DNA from: an uncultured Victivallales bacterium
Lineage (GTDB): Bacteria; Verrucomicrobiota; Lentisphaeria; Oligosphaerales; JAFGRS01
NCBI GenBank assembly: GCA_903837355.1
Contig: CAILUI010000200.1
Location: 1 to 64,000, forward strand
Length of the DNA: 64,000 bases
Direction: 5' to 3'
Positions within the stretch are counted from its first letter, which is position 1; every line of letters begins with the position of its first letter. Below the pieces are notes generated by a model. That model worked only from the letters and a program-made list of their open reading frames with translations, made no database searches and was not told where the DNA came from. Positions 32,111-40,852 of this stretch are shown here, in pieces. Position numbers and translations under genes: made by a program.

Positions 32111-33498
32111 GCGAGGAACTCCCCTTCGTTGAAGTGGAGTTTCCGCGCCTGCTCGACCGCCTCGTTGACACGCAGGACCGCCACCGCGGTCTCGTAACCA
32201 ACCTGGGCCGGGCAGTTCAGCGGGACGCCGAGGCGGATGGCATTGAAGAAGTTCTCGAGGTGCGGTTGGTGCGCCGGCTTGGCCAGTTCGACCGGCAGCG
32301 GCCAGTTCCCGGACTCCATGGTGACGCGCACGTCCACCGTGACATCGCGGGTGGCAGCGCGAACGATCGGCGCCTTCACCGGACTGAGCAGGCCCATCTT
32401 GACGTAGGGATCCCAGTCGGGGGCGTGCGGCTCCCGCATCGCGGCGTTGCCGCGCGACGGGACCTCGGAGATCAGCAGCGAACCATTCTCGCCCATGAAG
32501 GTCTCGTAGAAGCCGCCGTGGGAGGTCGTGGTCAGGACTTGGTAGAAGGCGCGCGCCGTTCCCTCCGGCGTCTCGTAGTCGAAGATCGCCATGACGTTGT
32601 CGTACCATTCGTGGAGTTTGTAGAAGTCGATTCCGCCTGCCGCCGTTACCGCGCTTGGGTTACGTCCGAAGACCCAGGTGAAGATGTCGATCTGATGCGA
32701 GCCCAGATCGACGATCGGACCGCCGCCGTACTTCTTGTACCAGCGCCAGTTACGGAACTGCGACATGGATGCGTAACCGTACTTCTCGAGGATGTCCGCC
32801 GGGACCGGGCTGCGCTCTGGCCAGCCGAGGTCTTCGCTCTTGGCGCGGTTCCACTGCCCGTACCCGTGCGTCACCCGACCAAGGAGTTTGACGTCGCGGA
32901 TGAGCTTGTTCACCGCGTGGATATAGCGCGGATTACTGCGGCGCTGGTGCCCGATCTGCAGGAGCTTGCCGGTCTCCTTCGCGGTCTGCACCATGGTGCG
33001 GGCCTTTTCCAGGCTGTTGGACATCTCCTTCTCGCAGTAGACGTGCAGCCCGGCGCGCATGCAGGCATTGGCGTGCTCGGCATGCATCCAGTCCGGCGTC
33101 GCCACGATGACGGCGTCGAGGTCCTTCTCCTTCTCCAGCAACTCGCGGTAATCCTCGTAGACGTTGACCGTATGGCCGTATTTCTTGAGGTAACGGCTGC
33201 CGTACTGCTGGCTGTAAGCCCAGATATCGCAGACGGCCTTAAAGCGGATGCCGGGGATACGCAGGGCGGCCTCGATCAGCACCCGGCCCTGAGCCCCGAC
33301 GCCCATCACCGCCACGTTCAGGTCGTCGCCCTTCGCTTTCGGCGCGGTTGGCGGCGCCGCCGCGGCTGGGGCTTCTTGCGCCAGCGCGGTCTGCAACACG
33401 GAGGATGCGGCCAGGCCGGCTCCCACACCGGCCGAGGTGCGCAGGAAATCGCGGCGACTGGCGTCCGCCGCAGGCAGGGAAGTAGCGTTCTCGTCCAT
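32107..33498 (-). CDS. Tat-exported Gfo/Idh/MocA-family oxidoreductase 2
   Basis: This 463-residue oxidoreductase has a twin-arginine leader (ASRRDFLRTSAGVGAGLAAS) followed by an Ala/Pro spacer. The Rossmann fold then opens with LNVAVMGVGAQGR. The Lys-containing motif reads YCEKEMSNSLEKAR (EKE in place of the usual EKP). QIGHQRRSNPRYIHAVNKLI, GGPIVDLGSHQIDIFTWVFG and HGGFYETFMGENGSL follow. It is the first gene of the operon that continues through the seven-heme cytochrome c, the b-type protein and apbE. Co-transcription with electron carriers suggests sugar oxidation is drained into respiration rather than only to soluble NAD. That is inference from gene order. Confidence 0.9.
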   Translation of the reverse strand: MDENATSLPAADASRRDFLRTSAGVGAGLAASSVLQTALAQEAPAAAAPPTAPKAKGDDLNVAVMGVGAQGRVLIEAALRIPGIRFKAVCDIWAYSQQYGSRYLKKYGHTVNVYEDYRELLEKEKDLDAVIVATPDWMHAEHANACMRAGLHVYCEKEMSNSLEKARTMVQTAKETGKLLQIGHQRRSNPRYIHAVNKLIRDVKLLGRVTHGYGQWNRAKSEDLGWPERSPVPADILEKYGYASMSQFRNWRWYKKYGGGPIVDLGSHQIDIFTWVFGRNPSAVTAAGGIDFYKLHEWYDNVMAIFDYETPEGTARAFYQVLTTTSHGGFYETFMGENGSLLISEVPSRGNAAMREPHAPDWDPYVKMGLLSPVKAPIVRAATRDVTVDVRVTMESGNWPLPVELAKPAHQPHLENFFNAIRLGVPLNCPAQVGYETAVAVLRVNEAVEQARKLHFNEGEFLA

Positions 33499-33639
33499 AA
33501 GCGATCCACCCTTTCGGTTAGGCGCGCGTCAGCATAGCGCCGGGTCGCTGTAATCGCAAGACGGCAAGGCGCGCTTTGGTAATGCCTCGCTAAAGTCCGC
33601 AGCAACCCGGCTTTGCGGGCACGCTCTGGAGGGGGCGAA

Positions 33640-33657
33640 TCCTGCTGTCCAGCAGGA
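33640..33657. repeat. REP-like hairpin with TC loop
   Basis: TCCTGCTG and CAGCAGGA pair around TC. It is a variant of the hairpins at 8793-8814 and 12686-12709, with two compensating changes in the stem (CTGCTG/CAGCAG in place of CTGCCG/CGGCAG). Confidence 0.5.
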
Positions 33658-33723
33658 CCCTCCAGGCCGGCCCCCGGCTGGCGCCAGACACACCTACAGG
33701 CGAACCGCGGCCCCTTGCTTTTC

Positions 33724-33777
33724 GTCATGGGTCATGGGTCATGGGTCATGGGTCATGGGTCATGGGTCATGGGTCAT
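33724..33777. repeat. 7-bp microsatellite, seven GTCATGG units
   Basis: Seven exact GTCATGG units (33724-33772) are followed by GTCAT. It lies between the maf stop (33792) and the divergently transcribed Gfo/Idh gene. The unit length is not a multiple of three, but no gene crosses it. Confidence 0.95.
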
Positions 33778-33791
33778 TCATACGACCACGA

Positions 33792-34520
33792 TTACGATAG
33801 CGATGTCGGGGTTCGACCGCTCTCCCGTTCCAGACGGCGGAGGGCGGCCACGACCTCCTCGATGGGCAGGCCGATGACGTTGCTGCGCAGACCAGCGATC
33901 TCGGCAACCAGCATCTCGCCGTGCTCCTGAATGCCGTAGGCACCGGCTTTATCGAGCGGGTTGGCGCAGGTGCAGTAGGCCTGGATGGTCTCCGCAGGCA
34001 GGGCGGCGAAACGAACGCGCGTGCGGCAGACCCATGCCTGGCGCTGGGCGGGTTCGCGGCACACCAGGGCGACGCCGGTGAGGACCTCGTGCCAGCGCCC
34101 CGACAGCGCGGCGAGCATGCGCTGGGCGTGGGCGAGGTCGGCGGGCTTGCCGAAGATCACCCCGTCGAGCACGACGACGGTATCCGCACCGAGCACGAGC
34201 GCCTGCGGGTGTCGCCCGGCCACGGCATCGGCCTTGGCCAGGGCCAGGCGCCGGACGTGGGCCGCGGCGGTCTCCCCGGGCAGCGCGGTTTCATCGACGT
34301 CGGCAGCATCGACACGGATGGCAATCCCCGCCTCCTGCAGCAGTTGCCGTCGCCGTGGCGAGGCACTAGCCAGGACGAGGGGGCCAGGCCTCGAACCCTC
34401 CAGCGGCGGGCGGACGGGTTCGGGAGACCGCGTGACCGCGGAACGACGGACGGAGCCCCCGCCGCCCGGCCGGTTCTGAGTCTGTCGTTCCGCCTGCAGG
34501 CGGTCGAAGCGGGGCGACAT
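33792..34520 (-). CDS. maf: Maf-type nucleotide pyrophosphatase
   Basis: This house-cleaning NTP pyrophosphatase acts on non-canonical or pyrimidine nucleotides. Motifs are LVLASASPRRRQLLQEAG, VDETALPGE, ALVLGADTVVVLDGVIFGKP and AGAYGIQEHGEMLVAEIAG, then SNVIGLPIEEV. The 242-residue protein has a ~45-residue polar N-terminal extension not usual in Maf (~195 residues). The ATG at 34520 has an AAGGA site and no better internal start is seen. It begins 5 bp after the stop of der and is the third gene of the gltX-der-maf unit. Confidence 0.88.
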   Translation of the reverse strand: MSPRFDRLQAERQTQNRPGGGGSVRRSAVTRSPEPVRPPLEGSRPGPLVLASASPRRRQLLQEAGIAIRVDAADVDETALPGETAAAHVRRLALAKADAVAGRHPQALVLGADTVVVLDGVIFGKPADLAHAQRMLAALSGRWHEVLTGVALVCREPAQRQAWVCRTRVRFAALPAETIQAYCTCANPLDKAGAYGIQEHGEMLVAEIAGLRSNVIGLPIEEVVAALRRLERESGRTPTSLS

Positions 34521-34525
34521 GCGGG

Positions 34526-36013
34526 TCAGTCCTTCTTGCGCCAGCCCTTCTTGCGTTCCCGGTGCCGTGCCATAGCCTGAACCACGGCGGCCTTCTGGCG
34601 CTGCGCTCCGGAGGCGGCGCGCCGCGCCCCGTCGTCCGGCGTGGCATCGGCGCGTTGGCGGATGTCGAGCCGGATGGGGAGGCCGGTCTGCGGGAAGAAG
34701 GCTTCGCGGATCTGGTTCTCCAGGAAGTGCAGGTAGTGCGCCGGGCAGGCCTCGCGGTCGTTGGCGAAAAGGACGAAATGCGGGGGCGGATTGCCGGTCA
34801 TGGTGCCGTAGAAGACCTTGAAGCGGCGGGTCGTGGCGGACGGGGGCGGATTGCGCGCCAGCGTGTCCTGCAGGAACTGGTTGAAGACGCTGGTGGGAAC
34901 CATCACCTTCATCTGCTCGCGCAGGTAAAGAATGTGGTCCAGGATGGCGTTGACGTTGTAGCCATCGAGGGCGCAGATCACCTGCACCGGCGCATGCTTC
35001 ATGAACTGCAGCCGTTCGTAGACCGAGTCCACGAGCTCGCGCTGTTTGACGCCCTCGGCGGCCGCCAGGTCCCACTTGTTGACCAGCAGGATGCAGGGCT
35101 TGCCGGCATCGAGGACCATGCGGGCGATGTTGCTGTCCTGCCCGGTGGCGGCCTCCATGGCATCGAGCACCAGCAGCACCGCGTCGCTGCGGCGGATGGC
35201 CTGTTCCGTGCGCGTCATGCTGAAGAAGTCGACGACCGTATCGATCTGGCGTTTGCGGCGCAGGCCGGCGGTGTCGATCAGAATCAGCGGCACGTCGACG
35301 GCGCCGTCGCGCATGGTGACCGGCACGTCGATGGCGTCGCGGGTGGTCCCGGCGACCTCGCTCACGATCACCCGCTTCGCCCCGAAGATGTGGTTGACCA
35401 GCGAGGACTTGCCGACGTTCGGCCGCCCGACCACGGCAAGCTTCATTACCGGGTCCGGCCCCAGGGTTCGCGTGGCCACGGGCAACTGCTCGGCGACGGC
35501 ATCCATGAGGTCCCGGATACCGCGCTTGTGGGTGCAGGAGGTGGGAACGATGGTGCTGAAGCCCAGGCGGCTGAATTCGGCCTCGGCGGCACTGGCGCGG
35601 GTGTCATTGTCGGCCTTGTTGGCCGCGATCACGACCGGCCGCTGCGCGCTCCGCAGGAAGGCGGCGACCTCTTCGTCCTGGGCGGTGACGCCGGACTGGC
35701 AATCCACGACCCAGATCAGCGCGGTGGCCTCTTCGACGATCGTCGCCACCTGCTCGCGGATCAGCCCGTCGAACAGGCCCACATTCTTCTCACGCCGGCC
35801 CACGCCCAGGCCGCCCGTGTCGACCAGGGTGAAATGGTGCTCGCCATGCGACCCCGGTGCCGCAATGCGGTCACGCGTTACGCCGGCCTCCTCGTGCACG
35901 ATGGCGACGCGGCGGCCGATGATGGCGTTGAACAACGCCGACTTGCCGACGTTGGGGCGGCCGACGATGACCACCAGCGGGACCTGAGTTGCTTGCGTCA
36001 TGGTGGCGCTCAT
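34526..36013 (-). CDS. der: ribosome-biogenesis GTPase Der (EngA)
   Basis: This 495-residue tandem GTPase is needed for 50S assembly. The first G domain has VGRPNVGKSALFN, VDTGGLG and AANKAD. The second has VGRPNVGKSSLVN, IDTAGLRRKRQID and LVNKWD. A KH-like domain follows. A basic C-terminal tail (MARHRERKKGWRKKD) completes the normal architecture. The start ATG overlaps the gltX stop as ATGA. maf follows after 5 bp. Confidence 0.95.
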   Translation of the reverse strand: MSATMTQATQVPLVVIVGRPNVGKSALFNAIIGRRVAIVHEEAGVTRDRIAAPGSHGEHHFTLVDTGGLGVGRREKNVGLFDGLIREQVATIVEEATALIWVVDCQSGVTAQDEEVAAFLRSAQRPVVIAANKADNDTRASAAEAEFSRLGFSTIVPTSCTHKRGIRDLMDAVAEQLPVATRTLGPDPVMKLAVVGRPNVGKSSLVNHIFGAKRVIVSEVAGTTRDAIDVPVTMRDGAVDVPLILIDTAGLRRKRQIDTVVDFFSMTRTEQAIRRSDAVLLVLDAMEAATGQDSNIARMVLDAGKPCILLVNKWDLAAAEGVKQRELVDSVYERLQFMKHAPVQVICALDGYNVNAILDHILYLREQMKVMVPTSVFNQFLQDTLARNPPPSATTRRFKVFYGTMTGNPPPHFVLFANDREACPAHYLHFLENQIREAFFPQTGLPIRLDIRQRADATPDDGARRAASGAQRQKAAVVQAMARHRERKKGWRKKD

Positions 36014-37620
36014 GCTTTCTGCTCTGCCTGTCCGGCCGTGGCTCGGGCCAGGGTCACGGCGTGACCCAAGCGGCGGAGCGCGCTGTCGCGACCCAGGACG
36101 CTGAGTGTTTCGTAGACCCCGGCGCCGACGGTGCAGCCGGTGCTGGCCACGCGGATGGGCTGGTTCAGACGGCCCGGCTCGATGCCGCAGGCCGTAGTCA
36201 CAGCGGCGACGACGGTCTCGATGGCCGCCGGCGTCGCGAAGTCGGCCTGTCCCAGGGCCGCCGCCAGGCTGGCGAGCGCCTCGGGGATCCCGGGCTTGGC
36301 CAGGAATTTGCGTACTGCCTTGTCATCGTAGGCCGGGATATCGGTGAAGAAGTACCCCCAGCCGGCGACGTCCGTCCACAGCTTGGTCCGCGATTGCAGC
36401 AGGCGGGCCACGGCCGTCAGCCGCGCCTCGTCCGCGCCCGGCCCCCAGGCCGTGGCCGCGGCGGCCTGGCGGGCGCCGGCCAGGAAGGCGGCAAAGGGCA
36501 AGTCGGCAATGTACTGCCCGTTGAGATTCAGCAACTTGACTGCATCCATCTGCGCCGAAGATTGTTGCACGCGTTCGAGGGAAAAGGCCTGCTGCAGTTC
36601 GGTCCGGCTCAGTTTCTCGCGTTCGTCACCCGGGTTCCAGCCCAGCAGCGTCAGATAGTTGAACAGGGCTTCCGGCAGGTAGCCCTTATCACGGAAATCG
36701 CCGACAAAGGCATCGCCGTCGCGCTTGCTGTAGGGCTTGCCGCTGGCATTGACGATCATCGGCAGGTGGGCGTAGGCCGGGGCGGTCGCGCCGAGAGCCT
36801 GGAAAAGGAACAGGTGCCGGTAGGTGTTCTCGACGTGATCGTCGCCGCGGATGATGTGCGAAATACGCATGGTGACGTCGTCGACCACGTTCGCCAGATG
36901 AAACACCGGCGAGCCGTCGCTACGTACGATCACGAAGTCCCGCATGCTGTCCAGCGGCTTGCTCAGGCTGCCCTTGACCAGATCCTGGTAGGTGATGGCG
37001 CGTCGCGTAAAGCGCAACTGCGCCGCACCCTCGACCGTGAAACTCTCCCCGGCCAGCACGCGCTGGATGGTGTCGTTGAGGCGGAAGCGCACCTGACCGG
37101 CGCCGTCGACCACCTCGAGATCGCGGAAGCCGGCCAGACCGGCGCCCGCGGGCGCCGGCGTGCCCTTGGCCGAGGGCGCGGCGAACTGCACCCCGTCCGG
37201 GCCGACGCGCACCGGCTCGGAGGCGTGCACGGCTAGTTGGGCCGGCCCGGTCACACTCACTCCCGAGACCCGCTCGGCGTCCCAGGGGATGCGAAAGATG
37301 ATGGCCTCGCCGTCGCCGCCCTTAGCGGCGGTGTAGGCGTCGCCCTGCGCCAGCAGCCGCGCCGCGGCCCGCGTGTGCTCGCCGCGCTGCTGCGTCTGGT
37401 AGATGGGCGTTTCGTCAACATCGAGCCCGAGCCACTGCATGACCTCGAGCAGGGTCGCGATGGCGGCGGGGGTACTGCGCTCGAGGTCGGTGTCCTCGAT
37501 GCGCAGCAGAAAGGCGCCTCCGGCATGCCGGGCAAACAGCCAATTGAAGATCGCGGCACGGATATTGCCGATATGCACCTGCCCCGTCGGCGATGGCGCA
37601 AAACGAACACGTACAGACAT
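36010..37620 (-). CDS. gltX: glutamyl-tRNA synthetase
   Basis: This class I aminoacyl-tRNA synthetase charges tRNA-Glu. It is 536 residues long. The HIGH-type motif is APSPTGQVHIGNIR, and RIEDTDLERS follows. The KMSKS-type loop is PYSKRDGDA, slightly shortened from the usual KLSKR. ISHIIRGDDHVENTYRHLFLFQALG is typical. A Gly/Pro/Ala-rich insertion (about residues 143-170) in the catalytic domain is unusual. ATG 37620 starts directly at the conserved MSVRVRFAPSPTG; an upstream ATG is possible but less conserved. It heads the gltX-der-maf unit. Confidence 0.95.
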   Translation of the reverse strand: MSVRVRFAPSPTGQVHIGNIRAAIFNWLFARHAGGAFLLRIEDTDLERSTPAAIATLLEVMQWLGLDVDETPIYQTQQRGEHTRAAARLLAQGDAYTAAKGGDGEAIIFRIPWDAERVSGVSVTGPAQLAVHASEPVRVGPDGVQFAAPSAKGTPAPAGAGLAGFRDLEVVDGAGQVRFRLNDTIQRVLAGESFTVEGAAQLRFTRRAITYQDLVKGSLSKPLDSMRDFVIVRSDGSPVFHLANVVDDVTMRISHIIRGDDHVENTYRHLFLFQALGATAPAYAHLPMIVNASGKPYSKRDGDAFVGDFRDKGYLPEALFNYLTLLGWNPGDEREKLSRTELQQAFSLERVQQSSAQMDAVKLLNLNGQYIADLPFAAFLAGARQAAAATAWGPGADEARLTAVARLLQSRTKLWTDVAGWGYFFTDIPAYDDKAVRKFLAKPGIPEALASLAAALGQADFATPAAIETVVAAVTTACGIEPGRLNQPIRVASTGCTVGAGVYETLSVLGRDSALRRLGHAVTLARATAGQAEQKA

Positions 37621-37744
37621 GGGACTGGTTCCGTGACTCATGGCGCGGTCTGGGCGCGGGGACCGCTGGTACTCAAGGGTTTCTCCGCCGCGGGGATCCC
37701 GGACGACGCCAGTCCGGTTCCCGACGGTGAACAGCAAGCGCCGT

Positions 37745-37750
37745 ACTATA
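37745..37750 (-). promoter_or_regulatory. candidate -10 element (TATAGT) of gltX
   Basis: On the minus strand GGTATAGTACGG lies 125 bp upstream of the gltX start. The same GGTATAGTAC core is seen at 58422-58427. Confidence 0.3.
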
Positions 37751-37808
37751 CCCTCTCGCAGGTGTTTAGCGCGCTCGCGCGGAGGCCTGAAGGGCCGAGA
37801 TCCCTCAG

Positions 37809-37827
37809 CCCAGGCCAGCGGCCTGGG
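37809..37827. repeat. intergenic hairpin CCCAGGCC-AGC-GGCCTGGG
   Basis: A perfect 8-bp stem with a 3-base loop, within a stretch where GCCTGAAGGG occurs twice (near 37785 and 37850). It lies between divergent gltX and convergent-side YihY genes. No U-tract follows. Confidence 0.5.
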
Positions 37828-37904
37828 TGAAGGTGGCGCAGCGCCGCGGCCTGAAGGGTCGCGCTAGCCCCCGCGCACCCATCCCGCCCCTTCAGCGCTC
37901 TCGC

Positions 37905-39422
37905 TTACGCCGCCGTCTTCCCTTCGACCAGGGCGCGGAAGCTCACCGTCGACAACTGCTTGGAGAAGCTGTCGTAGTGGTCCAGCACCGCCTTGGCGAC
38001 CGGCTCTGGCGCCAGCCGGAGAAGCTGCCCCGTGTACTGCTTGTTGTCGGCGCGCACCGCCCGTTCCACATCGGCCAGCGTCAGCAACTCCGGGGGCTTG
38101 CCCGGGACGTAGTAGCGCTCCCGGTCCCCCCCCTGCTCCACGGGGATCAGGATGCCCTGCTCCACCAGGGTTGCCGCGACGTTCGCCAGCAGCCGTACGG
38201 GGATGGCATGGATGCGGGCGAATTCGGCCAGCCGCCAGGCGTGCTCGCCAGCCAGGAAGGCACGGCAGGTCTCGTAGGTCAGCACGACCCCCAGAGCTAC
38301 CTGGGATGCCGGTGACGCGGCCGCCGCCGAGCCGCCGAGGATGTAAGTACGGTAGTTCTGCACGGCAAAGCTGAACTCGCCCCCAAGCAGCACGATAGTC
38401 CAGTTCGTGTACAGCCAGGCGAGGAAGAAGGGTACCGCCGCAAAGGTGCCGTAGATCGCGTTGTAGTTGGTCACGCCGATCTGGAAGGTGATGTAGGCCC
38501 ATTGGGTGGCGTACCAGAGCGCGCCGCCCACCAGTCCAGCCAGCAGCGCCGGCAGGGTCTTGACCTCGGTATTGGGCATGAACTTGAACAGGAAAGTGAA
38601 GGCCCCCACGATCATCGCAACGCCGAAGAGCCGTAGGATGCCGGTGTAAAGCCCGGCCAGCGGCCCAAACCAGAGGCCGATGCGGTCGATCACTGCCGGT
38701 GCCGACAGGGCCGCATTGACGCTGGTGACCACCACTAGCAGCACCGGCATCAGGGCCAGCACGAAGAAGTACTCGGTACAGCGGCGAAATAGGGACCGAG
38801 GCGTACGCGCGCCCCAGATCAGATTGAAGGTCTCCTCCAGTTTGATCATGGCCTGCACGGCACCCCAGAGCAGCAGCAGCGAGCCCACCACGCCCAGGGC
38901 ACCGAAGCTGGTATTCTCAACATAGGAGAAGACCGTCGTGACCACTTTCTGCAGGGGGTCGGGCAGCTCAGCGAGGGCGAACGGGCCACTGCCCGCGGCG
39001 CGCGCCTCCGGGGAGCCCGGCGCGGCCACGCGGAACTCGATCCGCTTCTTCTCGTGGCCGTCGACCTGCTCTACGATCTCGGTACGCTGCATGCCGATCA
39101 ACTCGATCAGTCGGTTTTGCATCCCCATGCCTTTGGAGAAGGAGAACATCAGGGCCAGCACCGGGATCATGCTCATCAGCGTGATGTAGGTCAGGGCCGA
39201 TGCCTGCAGGCTGCAGTTGTCCGTCACGAAACCGCGCGAGACGATGGTGGCGATACGGCAAAGGGAGAACAGCACGCGTCTGGGGCCCGAAAGCAGCACC
39301 ACATCGAGGTCCCACAGGTCGTCGGCAAGGAAGCGCCGGGCCGAGCCGGTGATCTGCCGGAGTCTCGCGATCCGGCTGTGGGCGGAGGGCGTTGACGTTG
39401 GGGGGCTTTGCATCGTACGCAT
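37905..39422 (-). CDS. YihY/BrkB-family inner membrane protein with winged-helix tail
   Basis: This 505-residue polytopic protein belongs to the YihY/UPF0761 family. The N-terminal signature is SRGFVTDNCSLQASALTYITLMSMIPVLALMFSF. About six membrane helices follow, including LGVVGSLLLLWGAVQAMIKLEETFNLIWG and ALLAGLVGGALWYATQWAYITFQIGV, with NYNAIYGTFAAVPFFLAWLYTNWTIVLLGGEFSFAVQN between later helices. The last ~130 residues are soluble and resemble a winged helix (LVEQGILIPVEQGGDRERYYVPG). The function of the family is not settled. AGGAG lies ~10 bases before ATG 39422. It follows gltX on the same strand only after a repeat-containing gap. Confidence 0.88.
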   Translation of the reverse strand: MRTMQSPPTSTPSAHSRIARLRQITGSARRFLADDLWDLDVVLLSGPRRVLFSLCRIATIVSRGFVTDNCSLQASALTYITLMSMIPVLALMFSFSKGMGMQNRLIELIGMQRTEIVEQVDGHEKKRIEFRVAAPGSPEARAAGSGPFALAELPDPLQKVVTTVFSYVENTSFGALGVVGSLLLLWGAVQAMIKLEETFNLIWGARTPRSLFRRCTEYFFVLALMPVLLVVVTSVNAALSAPAVIDRIGLWFGPLAGLYTGILRLFGVAMIVGAFTFLFKFMPNTEVKTLPALLAGLVGGALWYATQWAYITFQIGVTNYNAIYGTFAAVPFFLAWLYTNWTIVLLGGEFSFAVQNYRTYILGGSAAAASPASQVALGVVLTYETCRAFLAGEHAWRLAEFARIHAIPVRLLANVAATLVEQGILIPVEQGGDRERYYVPGKPPELLTLADVERAVRADNKQYTGQLLRLAPEPVAKAVLDHYDSFSKQLSTVSFRALVEGKTAA

Positions 39423-39595
39423 CTCCGGCGTCTCCTGGTCCGACCCGCGGCCGGCCTGCGTGGCAATATAGGGGACGAGCCCCGGCCGGGCAACTCCCTG
39501 AGCGTAAGCCACGGTGTAGAGTAGAGGCTCTGGCTGACAACGCGCCAGCGCCGTTCAGCCCCGGCGCAGACAGGAACGAGCGGAGGTAGGACGAC

Positions 39596-40852
39596 ATGGC
39601 TACACCGGATACCACCGGCCGCGACACGGTCCGCGAACTGGCGCAGCGCGTGGCCGAACTGGCTCACAGCGACGAGAATGCGCGCCGGCTGCAGCGCTGG
39701 CGCGCGGTCAACAGCCTGCGACCGACTGACCGGCCGCCGGTCATCTGCCATCCGGGCAGCGGCGCCTGGGAGGAGTTGCTGCCCCGCGCCAGCCTGGTCG
39801 CGACCGATCCCTACCTCGCGGGGATTGAGCAGCAGCTTCGGCAGCAGCTCTTCAAGTGGTATGAGATCGGCGATGATACGGTCGTCGACCCCTGGATAGC
39901 AGTGGGCACGGTGATGCGCCTTGAGGGGGAGCACTTCTGGGGCCTGCCGATCCGGCACATCCAGCCGGAGAATGTCACGGTCGACGTCTCGACGCGAGTG
40001 GCCTGGCGCTACGAGCCGCCCCTGCGCACCGAGGCCGACATCGAGAAGATCGTGGCGCCGCGCTACCATCTCGACCGCGCTGCCACCCAGGCCGGCCTGA
40101 GCCGCATGCAGGACCTGCTGGGCGACATCCTGCCGGTGCAGGAGGTCTGTGCCGTGCCCGGCCCCGGGGCCTGGCTGCACGGCTGGGCCACCGAATTGCG
40201 CGGCGTCGAGCCTCTACTGTTCGACCTCATGGACCGCCCGGCCTGGGTGCACCGCCTGATGCGTACGCTGATGGAGGGCTTCCTCGGCGTCATGGACCAG
40301 TTTGAACAGGCCGGCGTGCTGACCCTGAACAACGTCGGCATCATGGCCTGCGCGGACCTGCCGGCGCCCGGTTTCGACCCCGCCCACGTCCGCCTGCGCG
40401 ACCTCTGGGGGCGCGGCGAAAGTCAGGAGTTCCAGGGCGTCTCTCCCGCCCAGCATGAGGAGTTCCTGCTGCGCTACCAGAAGCCAATCCTCGAGCGCTT
40501 CGGGATCAGCTTCTACGGTTGCTGCGAGGACCTGAGCCAGAAGATCCCGCTGATCCTCTCGATCCCAAACCTGCGGCGGTTCGTCTGCTCCCCTTGGACC
40601 GACATTGGGAAGCTGGCGGCGGCCGTGGGGTCCCGGGTCTCCATCGAGTGGCGGCAGAAGGCAACCGATGCCGTCTACGCCCCGGCTGGACTGCAGCCGC
40701 TCCGCCAGCACCTCGAGCAGGGCCTGCGCCTGGCCCGCGGCGGCCACCTCTGCATCGTCCTGCAGGAACTCGAGACGGTCAACGACAACCGTCGCCGCCT
40801 GGCCGAGTGGGCCGCCCTGGCGAAAGAGGTCGGGACGCGGTGTTGGGCCTGA
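39596..40852 (+). CDS. uroporphyrinogen-decarboxylase-like protein (UroD/MtaA superfamily)
   Basis: This 418-residue TIM-barrel protein resembles the many UroD-like proteins of PVC and Armatimonadota genomes rather than heme-pathway HemE. Visible segments are DRPPVICHPG, LLFDLMDRPAWVHRLMRTLMEGFLGVMDQFEQAGVLTLNN, EEFLLRYQKPILERFGISFYGCCEDLSQKI and a final LARGGHLCIVLQELETV. The GISFYGCCED segment has the CxH/C-type pattern seen in corrinoid methyltransferases of this fold. Tetrapyrrole decarboxylation is not supported by specific residues. The ATG follows a GGAGG site. The gene stands alone on the plus strand. Confidence 0.7.
   Translation: MATPDTTGRDTVRELAQRVAELAHSDENARRLQRWRAVNSLRPTDRPPVICHPGSGAWEELLPRASLVATDPYLAGIEQQLRQQLFKWYEIGDDTVVDPWIAVGTVMRLEGEHFWGLPIRHIQPENVTVDVSTRVAWRYEPPLRTEADIEKIVAPRYHLDRAATQAGLSRMQDLLGDILPVQEVCAVPGPGAWLHGWATELRGVEPLLFDLMDRPAWVHRLMRTLMEGFLGVMDQFEQAGVLTLNNVGIMACADLPAPGFDPAHVRLRDLWGRGESQEFQGVSPAQHEEFLLRYQKPILERFGISFYGCCEDLSQKIPLILSIPNLRRFVCSPWTDIGKLAAAVGSRVSIEWRQKATDAVYAPAGLQPLRQHLEQGLRLARGGHLCIVLQELETVNDNRRRLAEWAALAKEVGTRCWA

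Noticed and set aside
33724..33777. Tandem GTCATGG array considered as a CRISPR or iteron origin
   Set aside because: Units are contiguous 7-mers without spacers, and no cas, rep or dnaA-like gene or DnaA-box cluster is nearby.
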